Below are positions 37,075-44,955 of a stretch of 64,000 nt of DNA, piece by piece (the first letter of the stretch is position 1; every line of letters starts with the position of its first letter). The translations under genes were made by a program, and so were the position numbers. The notes beneath the pieces are model-generated. The model had not been told where the DNA came from. It worked only from the letters and a program-made list of their open reading frames with translations, and searched no databases. Origin of the DNA: Gemmatimonadetes bacterium T265 (GTDB lineage: Bacteria; Gemmatimonadota; Gemmatimonadetes; Gemmatimonadales; Gemmatimonadaceae); NCBI GenBank assembly GCA_019973575.1, contig BPUI01000002.1, forward strand, positions 124,001 to 188,000, read 5' to 3'.

Positions 37075-39179
37075 GGCTGGCGGTAAAGCGTGACCGGCGC
37101 GCCGGCCGCGGCGAGCGCGCCCGCGGCGGGCACCGTCCGGAACGCCGGGCGTCCGAGCGCGCGCGCGGCCGCCACGGCCGCCGGCCCGGGCGCGAGCCGC
37201 GCGTCGAACCCGGCCCGCTGGAGCGCGAACAGCGCGTCGCGAACCGGAAGCCCCTGCACCGGCGGCACCACCCGCGGCGGCAGGAGCGACGACCCGCGCG
37301 CGCCTGTGTCGCGCGTCATCACGCGCACCGGCAGGTCCAGGACGACGCGCACGGGCCCGGGCTCCGCGGCCGGCACGCTGTCGCGCCGCAACTCCGCCGG
37401 CACCAGCGACGCGGGCGGAGGCGCCGCCGAATCACGCGCGGCACCGCCCGCCTCCGCGAGACTCCGCGCGGGAACCGCCGACGGACGCGGCCGGTACGCC
37501 TCGCGCGCGCGCGGCAGCACGTCGGGCGCGAGCGCCGCGCGGTCGAGCGCCGCGTCGCGCGCGGCGAGCGCCGCTTCCAACACGACCTTCGTCACCGGCG
37601 CGGCCGTCTTACCTCCGAAGTACACGCCCTCCGGGTTGTCGAGTTTCACGACGATCACGAACTGCGGCGACTCGACCGGGAAGATCCCCGCGAACACCGC
37701 GTTATAGTGCCCCGCCGCGTACCCGACGCCGCGCTCGATCCGCCGCACCGTCCCGCTCTTCCCGCCGAACGTGAAGCTCTTCAGGTCGGCGTCGGTCGCG
37801 GTGCCGCTGTCGACCACGCTCTTCAGCATCGCCCGCACGTCCGCCGCGACCGCGGCCGGCATCACGCGGCGCACGACGCGCGGCCGGTGGCGGAACTCGA
37901 CCGTCCCGTCCGCACCCCGCACCTCGCGCACGAGCGCCGGCTCGAGCAGCTCGCCGCCGTTGGCGATCGCGCCGTACGCGGCCGCGAGCTGCAGCGGGGT
38001 CGCGGCGACCTCGTACCCCATCGCGAGCGACGCGGGCGACTGCTTCGTCCACTTGCCCGGCGCCCGCAACGTGCCCGACGCCTCGGCCGGGTACGGCACC
38101 CCCGTCGGCGTGCCGAAGCCGACGTCGCGCAGCGCCTCGTACTGTTCGCGCGGCGTGAGACGGCTCGAGAACTTTACGATCCCGATGTTGCTCGAAAAGC
38201 GGATCACGTCGCGCAACGACAGCGCGCCCGCCTTGTGGATGTCGTGGATCGTCCGTCCGTTGGTCGTCCACGCGCCGTCTTCCGTGTTCACGACGTCGTC
38301 GAGGTGCGCCTTGCCCAACCGGAGCAGGGCAGCAGCCATGAACGGCTTGGCCGTCGAGCCGGGCTCGAACGGCTCCGCGATCGCGGTCGCCGCCGTCGTC
38401 CGCGCGTCCGCGCGCTGGCCGGCGAGCGCGAGCACCTCGCCCGTCTTCGGCTCGAGCACCACGATGTCGCCGCCCGTCGCCGACATGCGCGCGACCGCGT
38501 CGGCGAGCGCGCGCTCGCAGATGTCCTGCAGCGTCCAGTTGAGCGTGAGCACGACCGTCCGCCCCGGCCGCGCCGCCACCGACCGCACGCTCGGCGATTC
38601 GAAACGACCGCCGCGCGCGTCGCGCACGAGCAGCGCCGTCCCGCGCTCGCCCCGCAGCACGCCGTCGAGCGCGAGTTCGACCCCGTCGAGCGGCGCCCCG
38701 GTTTCGTCCACGCGTCCGACGATGCGCCGCACCGCGTCGGTCGCGTTCGACGTGCGGTCCACGACCGGCGCCGCGTGCACGCCGCGGATCGCCGCCGCGG
38801 CCGCCGCGTCGCTCGGCAGGTAGCGCCCCGGGATCTCGACCCAGGCGCGCGCGCTGTCGCTCGCCCGCGCGACCCACGGCGCCGCCACGCCCGCCGCCGC
38901 GAGCGCGCGCCGTAACCCGGCGCGGTCGCGCACCTCGCGCGGCGCCACGCGCAGCTGCACCAGCTCGCGGCTTTCGACCAGCACGCGCCCGTTCGCGTCG
39001 GTGACCGCGCCGCGGGGCGCCGGGAGGGACGCGTCAGCGACCTGCTGGCGCGCCGCGCTCGTACGCCACCGGTCGGCCTGGAACAGCTGCACCTGCGCGG
39101 CCTTCGCGACGATCGCGGCCGCGAACAGCACCAGCGCGCCGTGCACGACGGCCGGACGGTCGAAGCGGGGGAGCGGCAC
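37071..39179 (-). CDS. ftsI: Septal penicillin-binding protein FtsI/PBP3 with PASTA-like tail
   Basis: This is a septal transpeptidase. At 702 residues it has one N-terminal transmembrane helix (VVHGALVLFAAAIVAKAAQV), a pedestal domain, and the transpeptidase domain with SxxK EPFEPGSTAKPF (near 273), SxN RFSSNIGIV, and KSG FTFGGKSGTVRR. After about 60 Pro/Ala-rich residues a final segment, LPVRDALFALQRAGFDARL, looks like a PASTA domain. This is unusual for diderm FtsI but seen in Gram-positive division PBPs. The start is the GTG at 39179, 12 bases after ftsL; the stop overlaps murE in a GTGA. Confidence 0.95.
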   Translation of the reverse strand: MPLPRFDRPAVVHGALVLFAAAIVAKAAQVQLFQADRWRTSAARQQVADASLPAPRGAVTDANGRVLVESRELVQLRVAPREVRDRAGLRRALAAAGVAAPWVARASDSARAWVEIPGRYLPSDAAAAAAIRGVHAAPVVDRTSNATDAVRRIVGRVDETGAPLDGVELALDGVLRGERGTALLVRDARGGRFESPSVRSVAARPGRTVVLTLNWTLQDICERALADAVARMSATGGDIVVLEPKTGEVLALAGQRADARTTAATAIAEPFEPGSTAKPFMAAALLRLGKAHLDDVVNTEDGAWTTNGRTIHDIHKAGALSLRDVIRFSSNIGIVKFSSRLTPREQYEALRDVGFGTPTGVPYPAEASGTLRAPGKWTKQSPASLAMGYEVAATPLQLAAAYGAIANGGELLEPALVREVRGADGTVEFRHRPRVVRRVMPAAVAADVRAMLKSVVDSGTATDADLKSFTFGGKSGTVRRIERGVGYAAGHYNAVFAGIFPVESPQFVIVVKLDNPEGVYFGGKTAAPVTKVVLEAALAARDAALDRAALAPDVLPRAREAYRPRPSAVPARSLAEAGGAARDSAAPPPASLVPAELRRDSVPAAEPGPVRVVLDLPVRVMTRDTGARGSSLLPPRVVPPVQGLPVRDALFALQRAGFDARLAPGPAAVAAARALGRPAFRTVPAAGALAAAGAPVTLYRQP

Positions 39180-39191
39180 GGAGCGAATCGC

Positions 39192-39536
39192 CTAACGGAC
39201 CGCCGGCGCGGCCGTCCGCGCGACGAGCACCAGCTGCGTGTCGCTCGGCACGCGCATGCCGAGCCGATCCTCCGCGACGCTCCCCACGCGCGCGCGCGCG
39301 GCCGCGAGCCGGACCGACGCCTCCAGCGTCGCGCGCTCGGCCCTGAGCTGCGACTGACGCGCGGCGAGTTCGCGCAGCGTGCGCGCGCGCGCGATCCCGG
39401 CACTCCGCCGCCATACGGCGGCGCTGCCGGCGAGCACGAACAGCAACAGCCCGAGCGCGACCACCGCGCGCCCGCGCCCTTGCCGACGCGCCCCGGCGCG
39501 CGCCGCTCCGCCCCGACGTCCGGCACCGCGGCTCAC
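39192..39536 (-). CDS. ftsL: FtsL-like cell division protein
   Basis: This 114-residue bitopic protein has a basic N-terminus (about 24 residues), one transmembrane helix (AVVALGLLLFVLAGSAAVW), then a coiled coil (ARTLRELAARQSQLRAERAT) and a short distal part (AEDRLGMRVPSDTQLVLV). Sequence conservation in FtsL is low; the call rests on topology and position between rsmH and ftsI. The start is the GTG at 39536 in a GTGA overlap with rsmH. The stop TAG lies inside the GCCTAAC/GTTAGGC heptamer. Confidence 0.85.
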   Translation of the reverse strand: MSRGAGRRGGAARAGARRQGRGRAVVALGLLLFVLAGSAAVWRRSAGIARARTLRELAARQSQLRAERATLEASVRLAAARARVGSVAEDRLGMRVPSDTQLVLVARTAAPAVR

Positions 39537-40519
39537 GCCGCGCGCTCCCACACGCGCAACGTCGCGCTCCGCGCCCGCGGGTTGCGCGCGATTTCCGACG
39601 CGCTCGGCCGCTCCGCCTTCCGCGTCACGAGTCGGCCGAGCGCCACGTGCCCGCACGTGCACGCGGGCTGACGCGGCGGGCAGACGCACGCCGTGCTCCA
39701 GTCGCGAAACGCGTGCTTGACCACCCGGTCCTCCCCCGAGTGATACGAGAGCACGGCGACGCGCGCCCCCGGACGCAGCAGGTCTCGGAGTGCCGGGAGC
39801 GCGCGCGCGAGCGACCCCGCCTCGTCGTTTACCGCGATACGCACGGCTTGAAACAGGCGCGCGAAGTCCGCGGGCCCCGTGCGCGGACCGAACGCGCCGC
39901 GGATCGCGCGCACCAAGTCGTCGCTCGTCGCCATCGGCACGCGCGCGCGACGGCGTACGATCTCCCGCGCCAGACGTCCGGCCCGCGGCTCGCCCCCGTG
40001 CTCGCGGAACAACGCCGCGAGCGTCGCTTCGTCCGCCCCGTTCAGCACGTCCGCGGCGTTCTCCGCGTGCGAGTCGGCGATGCCGCCCATCCGCATGTCG
40101 AGCGGCGCGCCTTGCCGAAACGAGAAACCGCGCTCTGACATGTCGATCTGGTGAGAGGATATGCCGAGGTCGAGAAGTACCCCGTCGAGCGGGGCCGACT
40201 CGCCGAGCGCCGCCAGCGCGTCGGACGCGTCGGCGTAATTCGCGCAGACGGGACGCAGCCGACCGGCCGCAACCCACGCGCTCAGGCGGACGCCGGCCGC
40301 GGCGAGCGCGTCGGGATCCCGATCGAGCGCGACGACCCGGCACCCGGCCTCGAGCAGCGCGAGCGCGTGACCACCGCCGCCGAGCGTCCCGTCGAGGACG
40401 AGACGATCGGACCGCCCCGAATCAGTCGGCGCGGCGCGATCTGTGACTAGGTAGCGCACGATCTCCGCGGCCATCACGGGCGCGTGATACGGAGCGTTCC
40501 AGCGTGCGCCGTCATCCAT
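39533..40519 (-). CDS. rsmH: 16S rRNA (cytosine(1402)-N(4))-methyltransferase
   Basis: It methylates N4 of C1402 in 16S rRNA with SAM. At 328 residues it has NAPYHAPVMAAEIVRYL, the SAM motif LDGTLGGGGHALALLEAG, DGVLLDLGISSHQIDMSERG, and LSYHSGEDRVVKHAFR near the C-terminus. A cysteine-rich stretch (CVCPPRQPACTCG) is typical of the family. The ATG at 40519 is ten bases from a TTGCTC-17-TACCTT promoter. It is the first gene of the dcw cluster; mraZ, often upstream, is missing. Confidence 0.96.
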   Translation of the reverse strand: MDDGARWNAPYHAPVMAAEIVRYLVTDRAAPTDSGRSDRLVLDGTLGGGGHALALLEAGCRVVALDRDPDALAAAGVRLSAWVAAGRLRPVCANYADASDALAALGESAPLDGVLLDLGISSHQIDMSERGFSFRQGAPLDMRMGGIADSHAENAADVLNGADEATLAALFREHGGEPRAGRLAREIVRRRARVPMATSDDLVRAIRGAFGPRTGPADFARLFQAVRIAVNDEAGSLARALPALRDLLRPGARVAVLSYHSGEDRVVKHAFRDWSTACVCPPRQPACTCGHVALGRLVTRKAERPSASEIARNPRARSATLRVWERAA

Positions 40520-40529
40520 CGGGCGTGAG

Positions 40530-40558
40530 AAGGTACGCGCCGCCGATCCGCCGAGCAA
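40530..40558 (-). promoter_or_regulatory. Candidate promoter of the dcw cluster
   Basis: On the minus strand: -35 TTGCTC (40558-40553), a 17-base spacer, -10 TACCTT (40535-40530), and ten bases to the rsmH ATG. The predicted leader is only about three bases, with no ribosome-binding site. No MraZ-type repeats are seen. It would drive up to 14 genes. Confidence 0.5.
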
Positions 40559-40568
40559 CCACGGCGCA

Positions 40569-40587
40569 CCCGTCCCCGCCGGGACGG
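40569..40587. other. Small hairpin in the rsmH/dagK-like divergent gap
   Basis: CCGTCCC and GGGACGG (40570-40576 and 40581-40587) flank four bases, giving a 7-bp stem. It lies 12 bases beyond the dcw -35 box, between two divergent genes. It could be an operator-like site or chance in GC-rich DNA. Confidence 0.25.
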
Positions 40588-40657
40588 CTCGGCGGTGTGC
40601 ATCGACGCGTCGCGCGCCTGTCCTCCATACCAGGCGCCGCGCAACTTACGAGCGACG

Positions 40658-41587
40658 ATGCCCGACTCCCTCCCGCTCGACATCATCGTGCACGGCGCGC
40701 GCGCCGGCTCGCCGGACCTGCGGGCCGCCGTGACCGAACTCCGCGCCCGCGGCCGTCTCGTCCGCGTGCACGTGACGTGGGAGCGAGGCGACGCGCGCCG
40801 CCTCGCACGCCGCGCCGCGCGCAGCGGCGGCGCAACCGTGGTCGCGGCCGGCGGCGACGGCACGCTGAACGAGGTGCTCAACGGCGTGCTCGCGGTCCCA
40901 CCCGAGGCCGAGACACCGGTCTCCATCGGGCTCGTCCCCCTCGGGACCGCGAACGATTTTGCTCGCCAGGCCGACGTCCCATTGGACCCGCGCGCCGCGC
41001 TCCACATGATCGCGACGGGCACGCCGGTCCGCGTCGACGTCGGCCGCGTGAACGGGCGCGCGTTCCTCAACGTCTCGACGCTCGGCGGGACCGCCGAGGT
41101 GACGAGTGGGACCGACGCGACAACCAAGCGTCGTCTCGGCGTACTCGCGTACGCGCTCAGCGGCGTGCGACACCTCGTCGCGCACGACGTGAGCACGGTG
41201 GCGCGCATCTCGGGGCCGGCGTTCACGCGCGAGGTGCCGTTCGTCCTGTTGGCCGTCGGGAACGCGCGCGCGACCGGCGGCGGCACCGTCGTGACACCAC
41301 TCGCGGCGCTCGACGACGGCCTCCTCGACGTGTGCGTCATCGAACCCGTCGCACGCCTGAGTGCGGCGAAGCTGCTACTCGAACTCCGCCGCGGCGAGCA
41401 CCTCGAGCGCGACGGCGTGCACTACGTCCAAACGCCGTGGCTGCGCGTCGAGGCGCCGCACGCGCTCGCGGCCAACGTCGACGGCGAGCCGATCCGCGCC
41501 CGCGTTCTGCACTACGCGGTCGACCGCGGGGCCGCGCTGCTCCACGTCGGGCGGCTGCCGGGGCGCGACACGCCAGACGCCGCCTAA
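40658..41587 (+). CDS. Diacylglycerol/lipid kinase-like protein (YegS/DgkB family)
   Basis: This 309-residue protein has a DAGK catalytic domain with VVAAGGDGTLNEVLNG (GGDGT at 65-69), GLVPLGTANDFARQ, and a C-terminal beta-sandwich domain with VEAPHALAANVDGEP. The family phosphorylates lipids such as diacylglycerol or phosphatidylglycerol; the substrate cannot be told. I chose the ATG at 40658. It is divergent from rsmH. The TAA stop lies in a GCCTAAC heptamer, followed by a strong hairpin terminator. Confidence 0.88.
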   Translation: MPDSLPLDIIVHGARAGSPDLRAAVTELRARGRLVRVHVTWERGDARRLARRAARSGGATVVAAGGDGTLNEVLNGVLAVPPEAETPVSIGLVPLGTANDFARQADVPLDPRAALHMIATGTPVRVDVGRVNGRAFLNVSTLGGTAEVTSGTDATTKRRLGVLAYALSGVRHLVAHDVSTVARISGPAFTREVPFVLLAVGNARATGGGTVVTPLAALDDGLLDVCVIEPVARLSAAKLLLELRRGEHLERDGVHYVQTPWLRVEAPHALAANVDGEPIRARVLHYAVDRGAALLHVGRLPGRDTPDAA

Positions 41588-41606
41588 CGCGCCCGCGAGA
41601 TCGCGC

Positions 41607-41659
41607 GCGGACGCACGAAGGGCCCCGCCCGGTTCAGGCGGGGCCCTTCGTGCGTCCGC
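41607..41659. terminator. Perfect 23-bp hairpin between convergent genes
   Basis: Two 23-base arms (41607-41629 and 41637-41659) are exactly complementary, with a seven-base loop CGGTTCA. It lies between the plus-strand lipid-kinase-like gene (ends 41587) and the minus-strand TPR gene (ends 41670), so it probably stops both. There is no T-tract on either side, so it is not a classical intrinsic terminator in sequence, though its stability is very high. Confidence 0.85.
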
Positions 41660-41669
41660 ATAACGGGTG

Positions 41670-43424
41670 TTACTGGCCGCGCCGCGGAGCCGCCGCGCCG
41701 CCGCACTTGAACGCGGCGCCGAGCTGGTCGGGGTACGGCGAGAGCTGGGTGAGCACCGCGAGCGCCTGCTGCGCGCCCTGCGGGTTGATCTTCCCGCCGG
41801 CCGGCAGGTTGAGCTGCGCGACGTTGAACGCGTTGCGCGCCGCGGTCACGCTCTCGCAGCTGCGACTCTTCTGCGCCTCTTGGAGCAGCTGACCACCGAG
41901 CCCGAGCGACGCCACGCCGAGGAAGAACTGCCCCTGCGGCGTCGTGCTCGTCTTGTTCGCGAACTCGAGGATCGAGATCGCGCGCTGGTAGTCCGCGACG
42001 GACTTCGACTCGCTCGCCGTCTGATACGCGTTCGCGCCGAGGCTGACCGCAGCCGCCGCGACCGTGCTCGCGCTGTCGCCGTTCGCCACCGCCTGCTGGA
42101 GCGCCTTGAACGCGTCGTCCGGCCGCTTCAGCGTGGTGTAGAGGTTCGCCTGCGCGGTGTAGATCCCCGGCGTCTTCGGGTTCGACTGCGCCGTCCGGTT
42201 CAGCAGGTCGAGCGCCTGCTGCGTCTGCCCGGACGCCGCGAGTGCGTCCACGTAATCCGACAGCAGGCCGCCGTTGTTCGGGAACCGCTGGACCGCCTGT
42301 GCGAGCAGCTGCGACGCGACCTGGGGCTGACTGTCGAGACGCGCGCCGATCGCGACGCGCGAGTATAGATCAGCGGTCGCCGTCGCCGTGTCGGTTCGCG
42401 CGAGCTCCTGGAACGACGTCACCGCGCCCTTATAATCCTTCGCCGCCAGCTTCACGCGCGTCTGCAGCTGCAGGTAGCTCGGATCGCCGGGGTTCTGGAT
42501 CACGAGCGAGTCGACGAGCGGCACGGCATCCCGAGCGCGCCCGTTCGCCGCATACTCGTTGATGACCTGCTCGCGAAGCCGCGTGTTCGTCGGGTCGGCC
42601 GCGACGAGGCGCAGGAGCACGCCGGTCGCCGAGTCCCGCTGCCCAGCCGCCTGCAAGCCGGCGTACTGGATCGTCAGCGCCGGCCGGCTGAGCGGGTCGA
42701 GCGCGAGGATCTCGCGCGACATCGCGAGTGCGGAATCGTTGTACGCCTTGACCTTGGCCGCGTTGGTCGTATCCGCATCGCGCTGCGCGACGTAGAGCTG
42801 CGCGAGGCAGATGCGCGCGAGCGTCGACTTCGGATACGCCGCGATGCCACGCCGCGCCGCCGCCTCCGCGTCCGCGTACTTGCGGTCACGCCCGCTGTTA
42901 TTACACGTGCGCTCCTCGGTGAACGCGCGCTGCGCGGCTTGGAACTCGCGCGCGACCTGTGACCCGGCCTGGTCGGCCTTGCCGACCTGGAACGTGCCGA
43001 GCGGCTGTGTGAGCGAGTTGTCGCGCGTGAGCACGAGCTGCGCGTCGACCCTCGTCTGCCCACCCGCATTCGACACCTGCCCGACGATGTATTCGTCCGC
43101 CCGCAGCTGTTGCGCGAGCGCGCGCGCGTCGTGCGGGGCGAGCGCCTCGTTCGTCGGGAACCCCGACGCCTCGAGGTTCGCGTTCACGTCCGCCTTCGGC
43201 AGAACGTACGCCTGCTTCAGATTCAGGTCGCCCGTCAGACGGTCGCGCACCGCGTCGGCCGCGCGCACGCCCGACGACTTGTCCGCGCTCCGGAAGACCG
43301 CGACCATGACGCGCGGCGCGTTCGGGTCCGGCGTCCCGCGCTGCTGCGCAGCCGCGGACCCGAGGGGAAGGAAGACCGCCAGGGCTCCGAGCCCCGCGGC
43401 GGCCGCTGCGACTCGACGCGCCAT
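41670..43424 (-). CDS. Periplasmic TPR protein with TolB/CsgG-like N-terminal domain
   Basis: This 584-residue protein has a signal peptide (VAAAAAGLGALAVFLPLGSAAAQ, split here by its n-region). Residues 35-150 (RVMVAVFRSADKSSGVRAAD ... DEYIVGQVSNAGG) resemble the nucleotide-free TolB-N/CsgG-like fold found in bacterial TPR proteins. Residues 170-540 form many TPR units (EAAARRGIAAYPKSTLARIC, QALDLLNRTAQSNPKTPGIY). The C-terminus ends FKCGGAAAPRRGQ. I chose the ATG at 43424. tRNA-Val lies 194 bases upstream on the same strand, so the two may share a transcript. The role is unknown; TPRs suggest scaffold function in the envelope. Confidence 0.75.
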   Translation of the reverse strand: MARRVAAAAAGLGALAVFLPLGSAAAQQRGTPDPNAPRVMVAVFRSADKSSGVRAADAVRDRLTGDLNLKQAYVLPKADVNANLEASGFPTNEALAPHDARALAQQLRADEYIVGQVSNAGGQTRVDAQLVLTRDNSLTQPLGTFQVGKADQAGSQVAREFQAAQRAFTEERTCNNSGRDRKYADAEAAARRGIAAYPKSTLARICLAQLYVAQRDADTTNAAKVKAYNDSALAMSREILALDPLSRPALTIQYAGLQAAGQRDSATGVLLRLVAADPTNTRLREQVINEYAANGRARDAVPLVDSLVIQNPGDPSYLQLQTRVKLAAKDYKGAVTSFQELARTDTATATADLYSRVAIGARLDSQPQVASQLLAQAVQRFPNNGGLLSDYVDALAASGQTQQALDLLNRTAQSNPKTPGIYTAQANLYTTLKRPDDAFKALQQAVANGDSASTVAAAAVSLGANAYQTASESKSVADYQRAISILEFANKTSTTPQGQFFLGVASLGLGGQLLQEAQKSRSCESVTAARNAFNVAQLNLPAGGKINPQGAQQALAVLTQLSPYPDQLGAAFKCGGAAAPRRGQ

Positions 43425-43510
43425 GTTGTTCCGAGCGTTCAAAGGGGTAACCTCCAGAGCGTGAAACATCCGTACCCAACGTGGCCTGGCGCGGTTCCGG
43501 AGTGTCCCGC

Positions 43511-43528
43511 CCGGCCAACGCCGGCCGG
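43511..43528 (-). terminator. Possible hairpin downstream of tRNA-Val
   Basis: CCGGCC and GGCCGG flank six bases, a 6-bp GC stem about 90 bases downstream of the tRNA. There is no T-run. It may trim or end the tRNA transcript before the TPR gene, or be chance. Confidence 0.25.
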
Positions 43529-43618
43529 AGCTATGCACCGCACACGTCGAAACGCCCGAATTGCTGTGGCACTCCGCGTGCCGCCGCGACGCGCAGTCGG
43601 CGCGCCAGCTCTGGGCAG

Positions 43619-43692
43619 TGGGCGAAGAGGGACTCGAACCCCCGACATCCTGTGTGTAAGACAGGCGCTCTAACCAACTGAGCTATTCGCCC
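43619..43692 (-). tRNA. tRNA-Val (anticodon TAC)
   Basis: Read on the minus strand, the 74-base cloverleaf has acceptor stem GGGCGAA/TTCGCCC with discriminator A, the D-loop TAGCTCAGTTGGTTAGAGC, anticodon stem CCTGT/ACAGG enclosing CTTACAC (anticodon TAC, read as Val), and T-arm GGGGGTTCGAGTCCC. CCA is not encoded. It is 30 bases downstream of the small membrane-protein gene, and a near-consensus promoter precedes that gene, so the two may be cotranscribed. Confidence 0.97.
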
Positions 43693-43722
43693 GACACCGA
43701 CAGCTCGCCACCGCCAGACAGC

Positions 43723-43893
43723 CTACCGGAAAATCGCGAGCGGAACCAACACGCAGTAGCCGAGCACCAGCAGGACGGGCGCGATCACGTCGCCGCCCCG
43801 CGCGAGGTCGGCATACCCGGCCAAGAGTGCGACGGCCGCGAACAGCCACCAACGATAGTCTTGGACGCGTCGCACACGGTTCGGTTCGGCCAT
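43723..43893 (-). CDS. Small two-helix membrane protein, unknown
   Basis: This 56-residue protein starts at the ATG at 43893: MAEPNRVRRVQDYRWWLFAA, then two hydrophobic helices separated by ARGG, ending VLVPLAIFR. The basic N-terminus suggests it stays cytoplasmic. I do not recognise the family. A TTGACA-17-TAACGT promoter ends exactly seven bases before the ATG, which strongly supports both the gene and its start. It is followed by tRNA-Val. Confidence 0.65.
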   Translation of the reverse strand: MAEPNRVRRVQDYRWWLFAAVALLAGYADLARGGDVIAPVLLVLGYCVLVPLAIFR

Positions 43894-43900
43894 GACGGGC

Positions 43901-43929
43901 ACGTTAGAAGACAGGTCCAAGACTGTCAA
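43901..43929 (-). promoter_or_regulatory. Near-consensus leaderless promoter before the small membrane gene and tRNA-Val
   Basis: On the minus strand: -35 TTGACA (43929-43924, perfect consensus), a 17-base spacer, -10 TAACGT (43906-43901), then seven bases to the ATG. Transcription should begin at or next to the A of ATG. This is the best promoter in the window. Confidence 0.65.
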
Positions 43930-43962
43930 CGCGGCGGGATCGCCGCGCGCCGTTGCGCCCCA

Positions 43963-44955
43963 TTATGGAAGGTCGAGGAATGGCGCGAGCGGATCCGACG
44001 CGGCGAGCGCATACGCGCGGGCGTCCTCTGCCGCGTCCGCGGCGCGCATCGCCGCCAACCGTGCCCGATCGCGCCGCCGCCGTTCGAGCCAGAACGGTGC
44101 GAGGACGAGGAGCGCTACGCTGGTGACGAGCGACACATTAGCCCCCACGGCGAGCACCCCGTACCGCCGCCGTGTCCGCGCCCGCCACGCCGCCTCGAAC
44201 TGCGCGGCCGTCAGTCCGTACGCGGCCCGCACTGCTGCGTCGAATCGCCCCGTCTCGCGCCACGCGGCGAAGAACCCGGTCAGCCCGCGCTCGGGATCCT
44301 CCGCGGCTAGGTCGGCGACCGCGCGGTACGCGAGCGCGTACCCGTCCTGCGCAGCCGCGCCACCGCCCTCGAACAGAAGATCGAGCGAGTCGAGCGCAGG
44401 CACGCCGCGCGTGAGCAGCGCGACGTTCGCGGCGAGAACGTCGTCACGCCCCCATTCGCCGGCGGCGTAGCCGGCGTAACCCTCGTCGAACCAGCGCGGC
44501 GGTAGCTCACCCAGCTGTTCGTGAAGCGCGACGTGCGCCAACTCGTGGCGGAACACCGCCCGCGGGTCGCCCGCATCCGATCCGGCCCGGTGCCCTTGCA
44601 TCAGTACGCGCCCGGTCGCCGGGAAGGCGAGCGCGCTCCCCCATTCCGGAGCGCCCGGCCCGCCCCACGCGCGGAAGTGTGCGGCATCGGGTGCAATCAG
44701 CAGCACGACGTGTCGACGCGGGCGCGGGAGGCCGGGGAATGTGTCGCGCTCCGCCGCGTCGTCGAGCAGCGACCGTGCGAGCGACACGTCGCCGGGGTAG
44801 GCGACCGCGGTGAAGCGCCCGTGGTCGACACGGACGGTCGCCGATGTCGTCACACCCGCCGGACCTTGCGCCCCGGACGCCCCGGCAAGCGCCAGGACGG
44901 CGAACCCCGCGACGCCTCGGCGTCGCGCCGCGCTACTACGCACCGACCGCGTCAC
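43963..44955 (-). CDS. Putative MA-family (gluzincin) metallopeptidase, envelope-located
   Basis: This 330-residue protein has an N-terminal signal-like segment (GVAGFAVLALAGASGAQG), a peptidase domain with FRHELAHVALHEQLG (H137, E138, H141) and PPRWFDEGYAGYAAGEWG (E158 third ligand), and a C-terminal transmembrane helix (GVLAVGANVSLVTSVALLVL) with a basic cytoplasmic tail. The layout fits peptidase MA-like proteins anchored in the membrane. The start is the GTG at 44955 (another at 44943), overlapping the TPR gene. It is the last gene of the chemosensory-type cluster; its substrate is unknown. Confidence 0.75.
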   Translation of the reverse strand: MTRSVRSSAARRRGVAGFAVLALAGASGAQGPAGVTTSATVRVDHGRFTAVAYPGDVSLARSLLDDAAERDTFPGLPRPRRHVVLLIAPDAAHFRAWGGPGAPEWGSALAFPATGRVLMQGHRAGSDAGDPRAVFRHELAHVALHEQLGELPPRWFDEGYAGYAAGEWGRDDVLAANVALLTRGVPALDSLDLLFEGGGAAAQDGYALAYRAVADLAAEDPERGLTGFFAAWRETGRFDAAVRAAYGLTAAQFEAAWRARTRRRYGVLAVGANVSLVTSVALLVLAPFWLERRRRDRARLAAMRAADAAEDARAYALAASDPLAPFLDLP

